DNA of 64,000 nucleotides from Aidingimonas lacisalsi (GCF_008079445.1 NZ_VRYH01000005.1:310001-374000), one strand, 5' to 3'. Positions 20,432 to 31,529 are shown, counted from the first letter of the stretch. Notes: generated by a model from the letters alone, not told the origin. Numbers and translations are program-made.

Positions 20432-21675
20432 CACGTGCCATCGTTCTCGTACTGGATTCCTTCGGCATCGGTGCCGGGCCGGATGCCGCCCACTTTGGGG
20501 ACCACGGTGCCGATACCCTGGGCCATATTGCCAGCGCCTGCGCTCGAGGTAAGGCAGAGCATGGGCGGCACGGACCGTTGTCATTACCCAACCTGGCCCG
20601 CTTGGGGTTGTTCCATGCCCACCGCGACAGTACCGGCCAGTGGGCGGAAGGTATCACCCCGCCGACGAATCCGGTCGGCGCTTATGGACATGCCCGCGAA
20701 ATTTCTTCCGGTAAGGATACACCGTCCGGCCACTGGGAAATCGCTGGCGTGCCGGTGCGATTCGAGTGGGGATACTTCGCGGATCGGGAAGCGAGTTTCC
20801 CCGTCGAGTTGCTCGACGCTTTGGTGCAAGAGGCGGAGTTACCCGGCGTATTGGGCAATTGCCATGCCTCCGGCACCGAGATCATCGCGCGTCTTGGGGA
20901 CGACCATCTGGTCAGCGACAAACCGATCGTCTATACCTCGGCCGATTCGGTATTCCAGATCGCCGCCCATGAGAACACGTTCGGTCTGGAGCGTCTCTAT
21001 CGGGTCTGTGAAGTCGCCCGCCGACTGCTGGAACCCTACAATATCGGTCGCGTCATCGCTCGCCCCTTCATCGGCGATGATGCCGGCAGTTTCGTTCGTA
21101 CCGACAATCGGCGCGATTATGCCGTTGAACCTCCCACTCCGACCGTGCTCCAGAAACTCGCCAACGCAGGGGGCAATGTCATCTCGATCGGCAAGATCGC
21201 CGACATCTATGCGCATTGCGGCATCACGCACGCCGTCAAGGCCAGTGGGCACAACGCCCTGTTCGACGCCACCCTCGCGGAAATCGACCGGGCCCATGAC
21301 CACACCCTGATCATGACCAATTTCGTCGATTTCGACATGGTCTATGGTCACCGCCGCGATGTCTCCGGTTACGCTGCCGCACTGGAAGCCTTCGACACGC
21401 GACTACCGGAGTTACTCGGTCGGCTCGGCGACGACGACCTGCTGATCCTTACCGCCGATCATGGCTGCGACCCCACCTGGACGGGAACCGACCATACCCG
21501 TGAACAAGTGCCCATCCTGGCGCTGGGTGCGGGCCTGGTACCCGGCTCGCTAGGCGCTCGCGCCACCTTCGCCGATATCGGTCAAAGCCTGGCCAGTCAC
21601 TTCGGACTGCCCCCCATGACAGACGGTGAAAGCTTCCTTGTCCACCCGACAAGCAAGACGGCGCCATCAACATGA
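20428..21675 (+). CDS. deoB: Phosphopentomutase
   Basis: 415 residues of the alkaline-phosphatase superfamily. It moves phosphate between C1 and C5 of (deoxy)ribose. Metal ligands are in the N-terminal [14 protein letters not shown], in [13 protein letters not shown] and in [19 protein letters not shown]; the catalytic threonine is in [10 protein letters not shown]. The ATG overlaps the deoA stop (ATGA). Confidence 0.97.
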   Translation: MTRAIVLVLDSFGIGAGPDAAHFGDHGADTLGHIASACARGKAEHGRHGPLSLPNLARLGLFHAHRDSTGQWAEGITPPTNPVGAYGHAREISSGKDTPSGHWEIAGVPVRFEWGYFADREASFPVELLDALVQEAELPGVLGNCHASGTEIIARLGDDHLVSDKPIVYTSADSVFQIAAHENTFGLERLYRVCEVARRLLEPYNIGRVIARPFIGDDAGSFVRTDNRRDYAVEPPTPTVLQKLANAGGNVISIGKIADIYAHCGITHAVKASGHNALFDATLAEIDRAHDHTLIMTNFVDFDMVYGHRRDVSGYAAALEAFDTRLPELLGRLGDDDLLILTADHGCDPTWTGTDHTREQVPILALGAGLVPGSLGARATFADIGQSLASHFGLPPMTDGESFLVHPTSKTAPST

Positions 21676-21693
21676 TGCGAAAGGAGACCTTTG

Positions 21694-22422
21694 ATGCCAA
21701 CCCCGCACATTCAGGCCGAACGCGGCGATTTCGCCGATACCGTACTGCTGCCCGGTGATCCGCTGCGGGCTCAGTACATTGCCGACACATTCCTGACCGA
21801 TGTACGTCGCGTCAATGAAGTCCGCAACATGTTCGGCTATACCGGTCGCTACCGCGGACGCGCCATCTCGGTCATGGGCAGTGGCATGGGCATTCCGTCG
21901 ATCTCGATCTACGCCAAGGAGTTGATCACCGACTTCGGCGTCAAGCGTCTGGTACGTGTCGGCTCCTGTGGTGCCGTGCGCGACGATGCGCAACTCCGCG
22001 ATATCGTCATTGGCATGGGCGCCTGCACCGACTCCAAGGTCAACCGCACCCGTTTCATGGACCACGACTTCGCCGCCATCGCAGACTTCGCGCTGGTACG
22101 TCGGACCGTGGAAGCGGCCGAACACAAAGGGATCCCCGTCACGGTCGGCAATATCTTCTCGGCCGATCTGTTTTACTCGCCCCAGGAAACACTGGCTCAA
22201 TTGATGCGACGCTACGGCATCGTTGGCGTGGAGATGGAAGCTGCCGGATTTTATGGAGTCGCTGCCGAATTCGGTGCTCGGGCATTGACCGTCTGCACGG
22301 TATCGGACCATATCCTGCGCGGCGAATCGCTGAGTGCCTCCGCACGTCAGACCTCCTTCAATGACATGATGGAGATCGCTCTGGAAGGCGTGCTGCGCGA
22401 CGACAACCCTCAAGGAGCCTGA
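21694..22422 (+). CDS. deoD: Purine-nucleoside phosphorylase (DeoD type)
   Basis: 242 residues from the ATG at 21694, 7 bases after AAGGAG; a TTG just before it is less likely. [28 protein letters not shown] and [12 protein letters not shown] are the hexameric DeoD signature. It splits purine (deoxy)nucleosides with phosphate. The final aspartate segment [10 protein letters not shown] is present. Fourth enzyme of the operon. Confidence 0.97.
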   Translation: MPTPHIQAERGDFADTVLLPGDPLRAQYIADTFLTDVRRVNEVRNMFGYTGRYRGRAISVMGSGMGIPSISIYAKELITDFGVKRLVRVGSCGAVRDDAQLRDIVIGMGACTDSKVNRTRFMDHDFAAIADFALVRRTVEAAEHKGIPVTVGNIFSADLFYSPQETLAQLMRRYGIVGVEMEAAGFYGVAAEFGARALTVCTVSDHILRGESLSASARQTSFNDMMEIALEGVLRDDNPQGA

Positions 22423-22424
22423 TG

Positions 22425-22832
22425 ATGTCCTCCCTCTCAGCGGATCAGCAACGACAATTGATCGCCACTCGCGATCGTGCCTACGCCCCCTACTCCCATC
22501 ATCCCGTTGGCGCATTGCTGGAAGCCGATGATGGCAGTCAATATTTCGGCTGTAACGTGGAGGTGGCTCACTACAAGGGTCTCTGCGCGGAAGCGTCGGC
22601 CATTGCCGCCATGGTCACTGCGGGCCGACAGACGATCCGCTCGATCCATGTCATCGGCCCCGGTCAACATCTGTGCACACCTTGCGGCGACTGCCGGCAA
22701 CGGCTACGCGAATTCGCCACAGCGGCAACCACTATCCATGTCCTGGCTGCCGATGGCGGGCTGCTCAAACACTACTGCATCGACGAACTGCTGCCGGACT
22801 CATTCGGGCCGGAAAATCTCGCACCGGTCTGA
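22425..22832 (+). CDS. cdd: Cytidine deaminase, small tetrameric type
   Basis: 135 residues. The zinc site is of the three-cysteine type: CAEASAIAAM (Cys plus catalytic Glu) and PCGDCRQ (two Cys), as in the short homotetrameric Bacillus and human enzymes, not the long His-Cys-Cys E. coli form. Two ATGs are in frame; the second (22425) stands 7 bases after AAGGAG, the first (22422) overlaps the deoD stop. It turns (deoxy)cytidine into (deoxy)uridine, making it a substrate for DeoA. Last gene of the operon. Confidence 0.93.
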   Translation: MSSLSADQQRQLIATRDRAYAPYSHHPVGALLEADDGSQYFGCNVEVAHYKGLCAEASAIAAMVTAGRQTIRSIHVIGPGQHLCTPCGDCRQRLREFATAATTIHVLAADGGLLKHYCIDELLPDSFGPENLAPV

Positions 22833-22837
22833 GCCCC

Positions 22838-22856
22838 CGCCCTGGCAAACAGGGCG
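22838..22856. terminator. Hairpin between convergent cdd and NCS1 genes
   Basis: CGCCCTG (22838-22844) and CAGGGCG (22850-22856) form a 7-bp stem around GCAAA. It can serve both converging transcripts, though neither side has a clear T run. Confidence 0.5.
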
Positions 22857-22881
22857 AGGTCCCGATACTCCCCCAGGCCAC

Positions 22882-24390
22882 TCAAGGCAGGCGTTCGATA
22901 TCGATTGCCGCAGCCGTAGCCGCCTGGCCGCTCGGCGCGAGCGCCATGCTGGCCACATAATAGACTATCGCCCCCATGATGGATCCCGTGAACCAGCCAT
23001 AATCATAGAACCAGTACATGGTACCGCTCGTCAGGGCGATCAGCGTCAGTACGACCGGTACACCAAAAGCGATGAAGCCCGCCGGGTTGATTGCCGGATA
23101 GCGCCCTGCATCCCTATAAAGACTGGGGACATCCAGTTGCTGCCGTTTGATCAGAAAATAATCCACGGCCATGATCCCGGCAATCGGCCCCAACAGGCTT
23201 GAGTACCCCAGCAGCCAATTGGAATACATGCTTTCCAGTGTCACGCCGGAGGTGATGACACCGGCTTTCTGTAGCAGGTCGTAACCCATCAGAAGCAGGC
23301 CCACCAGCCCGGTGATCAGAACACCGCCAGTTCGATTGACGAATTTGGGTGCCACATTCTGAAAATCGTTGGTCGGCGATACGATATTGGCCGCTGTGTT
23401 GGTGGACAGGGTCGCGATCACGATCAATACCATGGCCACACTGACCCAGAAGGGATTGTCGATCATACCAATCAAATTGACGGGATCCGCCACCGTTTGA
23501 CCGACTAGGGACTCAGAGGCCGCCGTCATCACGACGCCTAATGCCGCGAAGAAAAACATCGTCAACGGCAGCCCCAGGACCTGGCCGACGATCTGATCTT
23601 TCTGACTCCGGGCAAAACGACTGAAGTCGGGAATATTGAGCGACAATGTGGCCCAGAACCCGACCATGGCAGTCAGGCCCGCCAGAAAATAACCGAAAAC
23701 AGGATCGCCCTCGGGACGCGACGGCGGTTGTGCCAGCAGCTCGGTCATCGACATATGTGGCCACGCCCAGAACATCAGACCGACACTGACGGCCAACAGC
23801 AGAGGGGCAGCCAGGGTTTCCAACCACTTTATCGATTCCGCCCCGCGAATGACCACATACAGATTCATGCCCCCGAAGAGAAAGAAGCCGAACACTTCGC
23901 CAAGCCCACCGAGTGACTGCCATGGCGGGAAAATGGCAGACAACAACAGGTGAATGGCTAACCCACCGAACATGGTTTGCACACCAAACCAGCCGCACCC
24001 CACCAGTGCCCGAATAAGGCACGGTACGTTGGAGCCGAGGATACCGAACGAAGAGCGCAATACGACCGGGAAGGGAATGCCGAAGCGTGTCCCGGGAAAT
24101 GCGTTCAACGTCAACGGAATCAATATGATGGCATTGGCCAGCAGAATGGCCAGTAGTGCCTCGCCAACGTCGAGGCCGAAATAGGCAGTCAACACGCCAC
24201 CGAGCGTGTAGGTTGGCACGCATATTGACATCCCCACCCATAGCGCGGCGACGTTCCACTTGGACCATGTTCGCTCATGAGCCTTGGTCGGGGCGATATC
24301 GGCATTGAACCGAGGACTGTCACGAATATCGTCGCCCTCTTCCAATTCAACCAGGCCTTGCCGATCCACCATACGAGATTCGACGGTCAT
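22882..24390 (-). CDS. NCS1-family nucleobase/hydantoin/allantoin cation symporter
   Basis: 502 residues from the ATG at 24390, with GAGGAG upstream; the frame is open 6 codons more. Twelve helices are expected. Family landmarks are AALWVGMSICVPTYTLGG (helix 1), SFGILGSNVPCLIRALVGCGWFGVQTMFGG (helix 3 site), LSLNIPDFSRFARSQ and STNTAANIVSPTNDF. It resembles the PucI/Mhp1 branch, which carries hydantoins, allantoin or uracil with sodium or protons. Position between the deo operon and the divergent pyrimidine operon suggests uracil, thymine or dihydropyrimidine uptake. Confidence 0.88.
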   Translation of the reverse strand: MTVESRMVDRQGLVELEEGDDIRDSPRFNADIAPTKAHERTWSKWNVAALWVGMSICVPTYTLGGVLTAYFGLDVGEALLAILLANAIILIPLTLNAFPGTRFGIPFPVVLRSSFGILGSNVPCLIRALVGCGWFGVQTMFGGLAIHLLLSAIFPPWQSLGGLGEVFGFFLFGGMNLYVVIRGAESIKWLETLAAPLLLAVSVGLMFWAWPHMSMTELLAQPPSRPEGDPVFGYFLAGLTAMVGFWATLSLNIPDFSRFARSQKDQIVGQVLGLPLTMFFFAALGVVMTAASESLVGQTVADPVNLIGMIDNPFWVSVAMVLIVIATLSTNTAANIVSPTNDFQNVAPKFVNRTGGVLITGLVGLLLMGYDLLQKAGVITSGVTLESMYSNWLLGYSSLLGPIAGIMAVDYFLIKRQQLDVPSLYRDAGRYPAINPAGFIAFGVPVVLTLIALTSGTMYWFYDYGWFTGSIMGAIVYYVASMALAPSGQAATAAAIDIERLP

Positions 24391-24999
24391 TGTTGTTCTC
24401 CTCGTCATCGGTTGAATGTATTTGTTGTTTGCAGGATGAGCCTGTCATTCTCCAGGCAATAAGTGTGCCCATGTCTCGGGCGTATCGATGCATCCGTGCC
24501 ATCCCCTCCCTATGCATGTCTCTACGGCATGCAATAACTTCATGTTTTTTCATAAAAACTGACTCATAAGACAGCTTGTATATCACAGAAAAGCAGAGGG
24601 TAGGCTGCATAACGACCCATCTTCACATGACAGGTTAGTCAGTTTTCATCATGGTTCAATTCCAATCTTCTCCTAAGACGAAAATAATGAAATTGTATTA
24701 ATAAATTATTGATATAAAACAAAAAATATAAATATATAGTATAATTCTAATATGGTGCATCCACTCCCCAGATCAGTGAAAAAGTTCTCGAAACACAAAC
24801 AAAGTCTTTCATTACAACAAGTTATAACCCGTCAACAATTCCACTAAAAATGGCTTGCACAACCCGACATATACGGTCTAGTTTTCAAAAAGCTGTCTAC
24901 AAAGTCAGGTTTATAAAAAAGCATATAGCCATCGGACAAGATACGGATCAATCACGATGTAGACAGCTAAGACAACAATCACAGACTAGGTGGATCATC
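24391..24999. other. Long AT-rich intergenic region with a structured leader
   Basis: No gene is supportable in these 609 bp between two divergent pyrimidine genes. The middle (about 24680-24750) is almost pure A/T, with a TATAAT at 24740-24745, in sharp contrast with the GC-rich flanks. The right end holds a long-range inverted repeat just before the beta-ureidopropionase gene. It most likely carries the promoters and control sites of both directions. I did not find a TTGACCA-type RutR site. Confidence 0.6.
24891..24968 (+). promoter_or_regulatory. Candidate structured mRNA leader of the pyrimidine operon
   Basis: AGCTGTCTACA (24891-24901) is perfectly complementary to TGTAGACAGCT (24958-24968), closing a 56-base AT-rich interior. 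The structure ends 31 bases before the ATG at 25000 and would sit in the 5' untranslated region. It could equally be two copies of a DNA operator arm. It matches no riboswitch class I know. Confidence 0.45.
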
Positions 25000-25866
25000 A
25001 TGCAGAAGATGACTATTGGCCTCATCCAGATGGGTCTCAAGGCGAATACCGACCTGGACCCCGCGGCCATACGCGATGCCATGAACGAGGCGCATCTACC
25101 GTGGATACAGCAAGCTGCAGACGCGGGGGTCCAGGTGCTGTGCTTTCAGGAAGTCTTTAACCAGCCCTACTTCTGCCCCAGCCAGGATCCAAAGTGGTAT
25201 GCCGCTGCCGAACGAGTCCCCGACGGTCCGACATGCAGGATGATGCAAGACCTTGCCGCCAAGTACCGCATGGTAATGATTGTGCCGATTTTCGAAGAAA
25301 CCGATACGGGCGTGTACTACAACACGGCAGCCGTGTTCGATGCCGATGGCAGTTATCTCGGCAAGTATCACAAGACTCACATTCCCCAGGTCGCCGGGTT
25401 CTGGGAGAAGTTTTTCTTCAAGCCAGGCAAATCGGAATGGCCGGTATTCGAGACCGCTTACGGCAGGATCGGCGTCTACATCTGCTATGACCGTCACTTC
25501 CCCGAAGGTTGGCGAGCGCTGGCGCTCAATGGTGCCGAAGTCATCTTCAACCCTTCCGCCACAGTGGCTGGGCTGTCCCAGTATCTATGGGAACTGGAGC
25601 AACCCGCTTCTGCCGCTGCCAATGGCTGTTTCATTGCTGCCATCAACCGTGTCGGCACCGAAGTCCCCTGGAATATCGGAAACTTCTACGGCTCCAGCTA
25701 CATCGTCAATCCTCGGGGACAGATCGAGGCCCAGGCCAGCGAGACCGAGGATGAGTTGCTGGTGCATGAAATCGATCTCGAGATGGTGCGTGAGGTGCGC
25801 AACAACTGGCAATTCTTCCGCGACCGGCGACCGGAAACGTATACGCGCCTGACCGACGGCGAATAA
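25000..25866 (+). CDS. pydC: Beta-ureidopropionase (N-carbamoyl-beta-alanine amidohydrolase)
   Basis: 288 residues of the nitrilase superfamily. The catalytic Glu-Lys-Cys triad is visible in CFQEVFNQPYF, KYHKTHIPQV and YICYDRHFPEG. It performs the last step of reductive pyrimidine breakdown, N-carbamoyl-beta-alanine to beta-alanine, ammonia and carbon dioxide, in the cytosol. The frame is open to 24850, but MQKMTIGLIQMGLKANTD at 25000 follows AGGTGG and fits the family; upstream codons would run through the leader inverted repeat. It is first in an operon with dihydropyrimidinase and dihydropyrimidine dehydrogenase. An agmatine-pathway N-carbamoylputrescine amidase is the main alternative by homology, but context argues against it. 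Confidence 0.9.
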   Translation: MQKMTIGLIQMGLKANTDLDPAAIRDAMNEAHLPWIQQAADAGVQVLCFQEVFNQPYFCPSQDPKWYAAAERVPDGPTCRMMQDLAAKYRMVMIVPIFEETDTGVYYNTAAVFDADGSYLGKYHKTHIPQVAGFWEKFFFKPGKSEWPVFETAYGRIGVYICYDRHFPEGWRALALNGAEVIFNPSATVAGLSQYLWELEQPASAAANGCFIAAINRVGTEVPWNIGNFYGSSYIVNPRGQIEAQASETEDELLVHEIDLEMVREVRNNWQFFRDRRPETYTRLTDGE

Positions 25867-25882
25867 TTTCCCTCGTCAATGA

Positions 25883-27346
<1,464 letters not shown>

Positions 27347-27388
27347 ACGGCACGCGCTGGACGACCAGAACAACAAGAGGCAATTACC

Positions 27389-28768
27389 GTGATCAAGTCT
27401 ATCAACCATCTGCCGAAGGTGGGCGACGACCCTGATGTCGACGCCCAGGGACTGGCCAGGAATTTCGACGACCTGCACCCACCTCTCACGCATCGCCAGG
27501 CGACGATCGAGAGTCAGCGCTGCCTGTACTGCTACGATGCGCCTTGTATCGAGGCATGCCCTTCGGATATCGATATCCCGCGTTTCATTCGTCAGATCAG
27601 CGAAGACAATATCAATGGCGCGGCTCAGACCATCCTCGAAGAAAACATCCTGGGCGGCAGTTGTGCGCGTGTTTGCCCCACCGAAGTGCTGTGCGAGCAA
27701 AGCTGCGTACGCAACCACGATGCCGAATGCCAGCCGGTGCTGATCGGCCTGCTGCAGCGCCATGCCACCGATCACATGCACTTCCCGAAGCACCCTTTCG
27801 AGCGAGGTGCCGAGACGGGACACCATATCGCCGTGGTCGGTGCCGGACCGGCAGGTTTGGCCTGCGCTCATCGCCTGGCGATGTTCGGCCACCGAGTGAC
27901 GATCTTCGAAGCCGACGACAAACCCGGCGGACTCAACGAGTACGGAATCGCCCGTTACAAGATGACCGACGATTTCGCCCGCAAGGAAGTGGAATTCCTG
28001 CTTGAGATCGGCGGCATCGAGATTCGCCCTGGCCAGCGGCTGGGCGACAACCTGTCATTGTCGCGGCTGCATGCCGATTATGACAGCGTGTTCCTGGGGC
28101 TCGGACTGGGCACCAGTCGACAGCTCGAAATGACCGGCGAAGAGGCTCCCGGGCTCATGCCGGCCGTCGACTACATCAGGACACTGAGACAGACCGACGA
28201 CCTTCGTCAACTGCCGTTAGCTCGGCGCTGCATCGTCATCGGTGCCGGCAATACGGCCATCGACATGGCCACTCAGATGGCACGCCTTGGCGCCGACGAG
28301 GTCACCCTCGTTTATCGCCGCGGCGAGGAGTCGATGCCCGCAACACACCATGAGCAGGACATCGCCAAGGCGAATCAGGTGAAGCTCATGACCTGGGCAC
28401 GCCCCCGGCAGATACGCCTGGATGACCAGGGCCGAGTCACGGGCATGCAGTTCGAGACAACCCGCGATGACGACGGCCAGCTCGTCGGCACGGGAGAGAC
28501 TTTCACTCTCGCAGCGGATGCCGTTTTCACAGCCATTGGCCAGCATTTCGACGCCATCTCGCTCCACGACCCACTGGCTAGCGAACTGGCTCGCGACGGC
28601 GAGCGCATTCATGTCGACGACGCCTTTCGGACGTCATTGCCCCGTGTCTATGCCGGTGGCGACTGCATCGCCCCGGGCCAGGACCTCACCGTCCAGGCCG
28701 TGCAGCATGGCAAGCTCGCCGCACACACCATTCACCAGGATATTCTGGCCAAGCAGGAGGCCGCATGA
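27389..28768 (+). CDS. preT: NAD-dependent dihydropyrimidine dehydrogenase subunit PreT
   Basis: 459 residues, GTG start 8 bases after AAGAGG. The N-terminal iron-sulfur region (CLYCYDAPCIEACPSDIDIP and CARVCPTEVLCEQSCVR) is followed by an FAD-binding motif (VVGAGPAGLACAHRLAMFG) and an NAD-binding motif (VIGAGNTAIDMATQMARLG). It is the electron-input subunit, homologous to the glutamate synthase small subunit, which passes electrons from NADH to PreA for reduction of uracil or thymine. The stop overlaps preA (ATGA), which fits a stable heteromer. Confidence 0.95.
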   Translation: MIKSINHLPKVGDDPDVDAQGLARNFDDLHPPLTHRQATIESQRCLYCYDAPCIEACPSDIDIPRFIRQISEDNINGAAQTILEENILGGSCARVCPTEVLCEQSCVRNHDAECQPVLIGLLQRHATDHMHFPKHPFERGAETGHHIAVVGAGPAGLACAHRLAMFGHRVTIFEADDKPGGLNEYGIARYKMTDDFARKEVEFLLEIGGIEIRPGQRLGDNLSLSRLHADYDSVFLGLGLGTSRQLEMTGEEAPGLMPAVDYIRTLRQTDDLRQLPLARRCIVIGAGNTAIDMATQMARLGADEVTLVYRRGEESMPATHHEQDIAKANQVKLMTWARPRQIRLDDQGRVTGMQFETTRDDDGQLVGTGETFTLAADAVFTAIGQHFDAISLHDPLASELARDGERIHVDDAFRTSLPRVYAGGDCIAPGQDLTVQAVQHGKLAAHTIHQDILAKQEAA

Positions 28769-30057
28769 ACGATATCGTCAATGGCATCGACCTCGGCATC
28801 GAATTCGCCGGTATCCAGTCCCCGAACCCCTTCTGGCTCGCCTCGGCGCCACCGACCGACAAGGCCTACAACGTGGAGCGCGCCTATGAAGCCGGCTGGG
28901 GTGGCGTGGTGTGGAAAACGCTGGGCGAAGAACCGCCCGCGGTCAATGTCTCGTCACGCTACTCGGCTCACTTCGGCAACAACCGCGAGGTACTGGGCTT
29001 CAATAACATCGAACTGATCACCGACAGGTCACTGGAGACGAACCTGCGTGAGATCACCGAGGTCAAGCAGAGATGGCCCGACCGGGCACTGATCGTATCG
29101 ATCATGGTGCCCTGCGAGGAAGCCTCATGGAAATATATCCTGCCCTTGGTGGAAGCGACCGGTGCCGATGGCATCGAACTCAACCTGGGATGTCCCCATG
29201 GCATGCCGGAACGCGGCATGGGGGCCGCAGTCGGGCAGAATCCGGACCTGATCGAGCAAGTCACCCGCTGGTGCAAGCAGTACTATGCCAAATCCGTGAT
29301 CGTAAAGCTGACGCCCAATATCACCGACATTCGGGCACCGGCCCAGGCGGCCTTGCGTGGCGGCGCCGACGCGGTGTCGCTGATCAATACCATCAATTCG
29401 ATCACCGGGCTCGATCTCGACAACATGGTCGCCAGGCCGACGGTGGGCAACCAGAGTACCCATGGTGGCTACTGCGGCAGCGCCGTGAAGCCCATTGCCC
29501 TCAACATGGTCGCCGAAATCGCACGCGATGATCCGACCCGGCAGCTCCCCATCTCCGGTATCGGAGGCATTGCCAACTGGCGGGATACCGCAGAATACGT
29601 GGCACTGGGCGCCGGCAGTGTACAAGTATGCACCGCCGCCATGCTCAACGGTTTTCGCATTGTCGAGGAGATGAAGGACGGGCTATCACGCTGGATGGCA
29701 GAGAAGGGCTACCGAACCATCGATGAGTTCACCGGCAAGGCCATCGCCAATACCACGGACTGGAAACACCTCGATATGAACTTCAAGACCATCGCACATA
29801 TCGATCAGGATCGGTGTATCCAGTGCGGGCGTTGCTATATTGCCTGTGAAGACACATCCCACCAATCGATCGCCAAGCTGATCGATGCCAGCGGCGCCAG
29901 ACGCTACGAGGTGATCGAGGAAGAGTGCGTCGGCTGCAACCTCTGTCAGATCACCTGCCCCGTCGATGACTGTATCACCATGGTGCCGCAGGCAACCGGC
30001 AGACCCTACATGAGTTGGGACAACGACCCGCGCAACCCTTTCCGCAAGGCCAGTTGA
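28765..30057 (+). CDS. preA: NAD-dependent dihydropyrimidine dehydrogenase subunit PreA
   Basis: 430 residues. A dihydroorotate-dehydrogenase-like FMN barrel (ELNLGCPHGMPERGMGAAVGQ, KLTPNITDI, GIGGIANWRDTAEY) is followed by a C-terminal ferredoxin domain with two four-cysteine clusters (CIQCGRCYIAC and CVGCNLCQITCPVD). It reduces uracil and thymine to the dihydro forms, the first step of the pathway. The three enzymes needed to reach beta-alanine are all in this operon, but in reverse order of the reactions. Confidence 0.96.
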   Translation: MNDIVNGIDLGIEFAGIQSPNPFWLASAPPTDKAYNVERAYEAGWGGVVWKTLGEEPPAVNVSSRYSAHFGNNREVLGFNNIELITDRSLETNLREITEVKQRWPDRALIVSIMVPCEEASWKYILPLVEATGADGIELNLGCPHGMPERGMGAAVGQNPDLIEQVTRWCKQYYAKSVIVKLTPNITDIRAPAQAALRGGADAVSLINTINSITGLDLDNMVARPTVGNQSTHGGYCGSAVKPIALNMVAEIARDDPTRQLPISGIGGIANWRDTAEYVALGAGSVQVCTAAMLNGFRIVEEMKDGLSRWMAEKGYRTIDEFTGKAIANTTDWKHLDMNFKTIAHIDQDRCIQCGRCYIACEDTSHQSIAKLIDASGARRYEVIEEECVGCNLCQITCPVDDCITMVPQATGRPYMSWDNDPRNPFRKAS

Positions 30058-30111
30058 ATGGCGAGGCCTCTTGGGAAACCATCGGGTCCTGCGGTTCATT
30101 CATGATCCTCT

Positions 30112-30160
30112 ATCCATACCGACCGTTCGATCATCAGCCCATCGAGGGTGCGGTATGGAT
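30112..30160 (+). promoter_or_regulatory. Inverted repeat between preA and codB
   Basis: ATCCATACCG (30112-30121) pairs perfectly with CGGTATGGAT (30151-30160) around a 29-base interior that itself holds CGAT/ATCG arms. It lies in the 176-bp gap before codB. It may end the preA transcript, shape the codB leader or be an operator; there is no T run after it. Confidence 0.45.
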
Positions 30161-30233
30161 CGAGGTATGGCACGGTAATTGCCTGTATTCAGGCGTACTG
30201 CAGTGTCGTCGCCCTATCCGCTTGGAGTCTGCC

Positions 30234-31496
30234 ATGGAACATTCCGACTACCCCCTGAGTGAAGTCCCCGATACGTCACGCAAGGGCCTGCTGTCCACTT
30301 CGGTGGTCTTGTTGGGCTTCACCTTCTTTACCGCCACCATGTGGGCCGGTGGTTCCCTGGGTACCGCATTCTCATTTGGCGAACTGCTGTTCGTCATCTT
30401 GATCGGCAACCTACTGTTGGGTGCCTATGCTGCCGTACTCGCCTACATTGCCTGCAAAAGCGGCCTCAACGCGGTGCTGATGGGCCGCTTCTGTTTCGGG
30501 GAAGCCGGCAGCAAACTTTCCGATTTCATCCTCGGCTTCACTCAGGTCGGCTGGTATGCCTGGGGTACCGCGACTATCGCCATCGTGCTCGTCAAGACAA
30601 CGGGGCTGCCTCAGTGGATGGAAACCCCTCTGATGGTTCTGTTCGGTTTCGCTTTCTGCATTACGGCCATGATCGGCTTCAAGGGCCTGGATTGGCTATC
30701 CCGCATTGCGGTTCCCGCCATGATGCTGTTCATCGTCCTCAGTCTTTATACGGGGCTGGTCGACGTGGGAGGATTGTCCGGACTCCATGCACAGGCGCCC
30801 ACGGACTCCATGAGCTTCGCCGCTGCGGTCACAGTCATCATGGGCACCTTCATCAGTGGTGGTACACAAGCGACGAACTGGAGCCGCTTTGCACGTACCC
30901 CCAGGATTGCCGTCATCGCTACCCTGGCGGCCTTCTTCGTCGGTAATGGCTTGATGGTGCTGACCGGTGCGCTGGGGGCCATGATCTATCAGCAAGCCGA
31001 TATCGTCGATGTGCTGATTGCTCAGGGATTCGTGACGATCGCCGTACTGATGCTGTTTCTCAACCTTTGGACGACACAGGACAACACCATCTACAACTTC
31101 GCTGTGGCCGGTTGCAATCTGTTGCGTACCGAAAAACGCCGCCTGGTGACCGTTGGAGGCGCTGCCATTGGCACCGTACTTGCCGTCGGCGGCATGTACG
31201 ATTTATTGATCCCGTTTCTGGTGCTATTGGGCACGTTCATTCCACCGATCGGCGGTGTGATCATGGCCGACTTCTGGCTGAAGCACAAAGGGCATTACCC
31301 GACACTAGCCACGGCCAATCTGCCGGCCTACAACTATCGGGGGCTCATGGCATATGTCATCGGCTCGGCAGCCGCCTATTTCTCTCCACTGCTTCCCCCC
31401 TTGGTCGGTGTGCTGCTTGCTGCACTCAGCTATGCGCTACTACTGAAACTCGCCGACTCGGCGTCAATGACCGAGGCGACCAAGGCCAAAAGTTGA
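30234..31496 (+). CDS. codB: Cytosine permease CodB-like NCS1 transporter
   Basis: 420 residues from the ATG at 30234, 6 bases after TTGGAG; the frame is open 219 bp farther upstream but through the inverted repeat. Strong likeness to E. coli CodB: FTFFTATMWAGGSLGTAF, ILIGNLLLGAYAAVLAYI, LGFTQVGWYAWGTATIA, GTFISGGTQATNWSRFAR and LNLWTTQDNTIYNFAVA. About twelve helices. It should import cytosine or a related pyrimidine with protons. No cytosine deaminase follows, so the true substrate may be uracil or thymine. Confidence 0.9.
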   Translation: MEHSDYPLSEVPDTSRKGLLSTSVVLLGFTFFTATMWAGGSLGTAFSFGELLFVILIGNLLLGAYAAVLAYIACKSGLNAVLMGRFCFGEAGSKLSDFILGFTQVGWYAWGTATIAIVLVKTTGLPQWMETPLMVLFGFAFCITAMIGFKGLDWLSRIAVPAMMLFIVLSLYTGLVDVGGLSGLHAQAPTDSMSFAAAVTVIMGTFISGGTQATNWSRFARTPRIAVIATLAAFFVGNGLMVLTGALGAMIYQQADIVDVLIAQGFVTIAVLMLFLNLWTTQDNTIYNFAVAGCNLLRTEKRRLVTVGGAAIGTVLAVGGMYDLLIPFLVLLGTFIPPIGGVIMADFWLKHKGHYPTLATANLPAYNYRGLMAYVIGSAAAYFSPLLPPLVGVLLAALSYALLLKLADSASMTEATKAKS

Positions 31497-31529
31497 TCCG
31501 TATGCAATGCCGGGGCCACGGGAGTGCAC

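Noticed and set aside
25000-25866. N-carbamoylputrescine amidase (aguB)
   Set aside because: Homology alone allows it, but it heads an operon with dihydropyrimidinase and dihydropyrimidine dehydrogenase and no agmatine deiminase is present.
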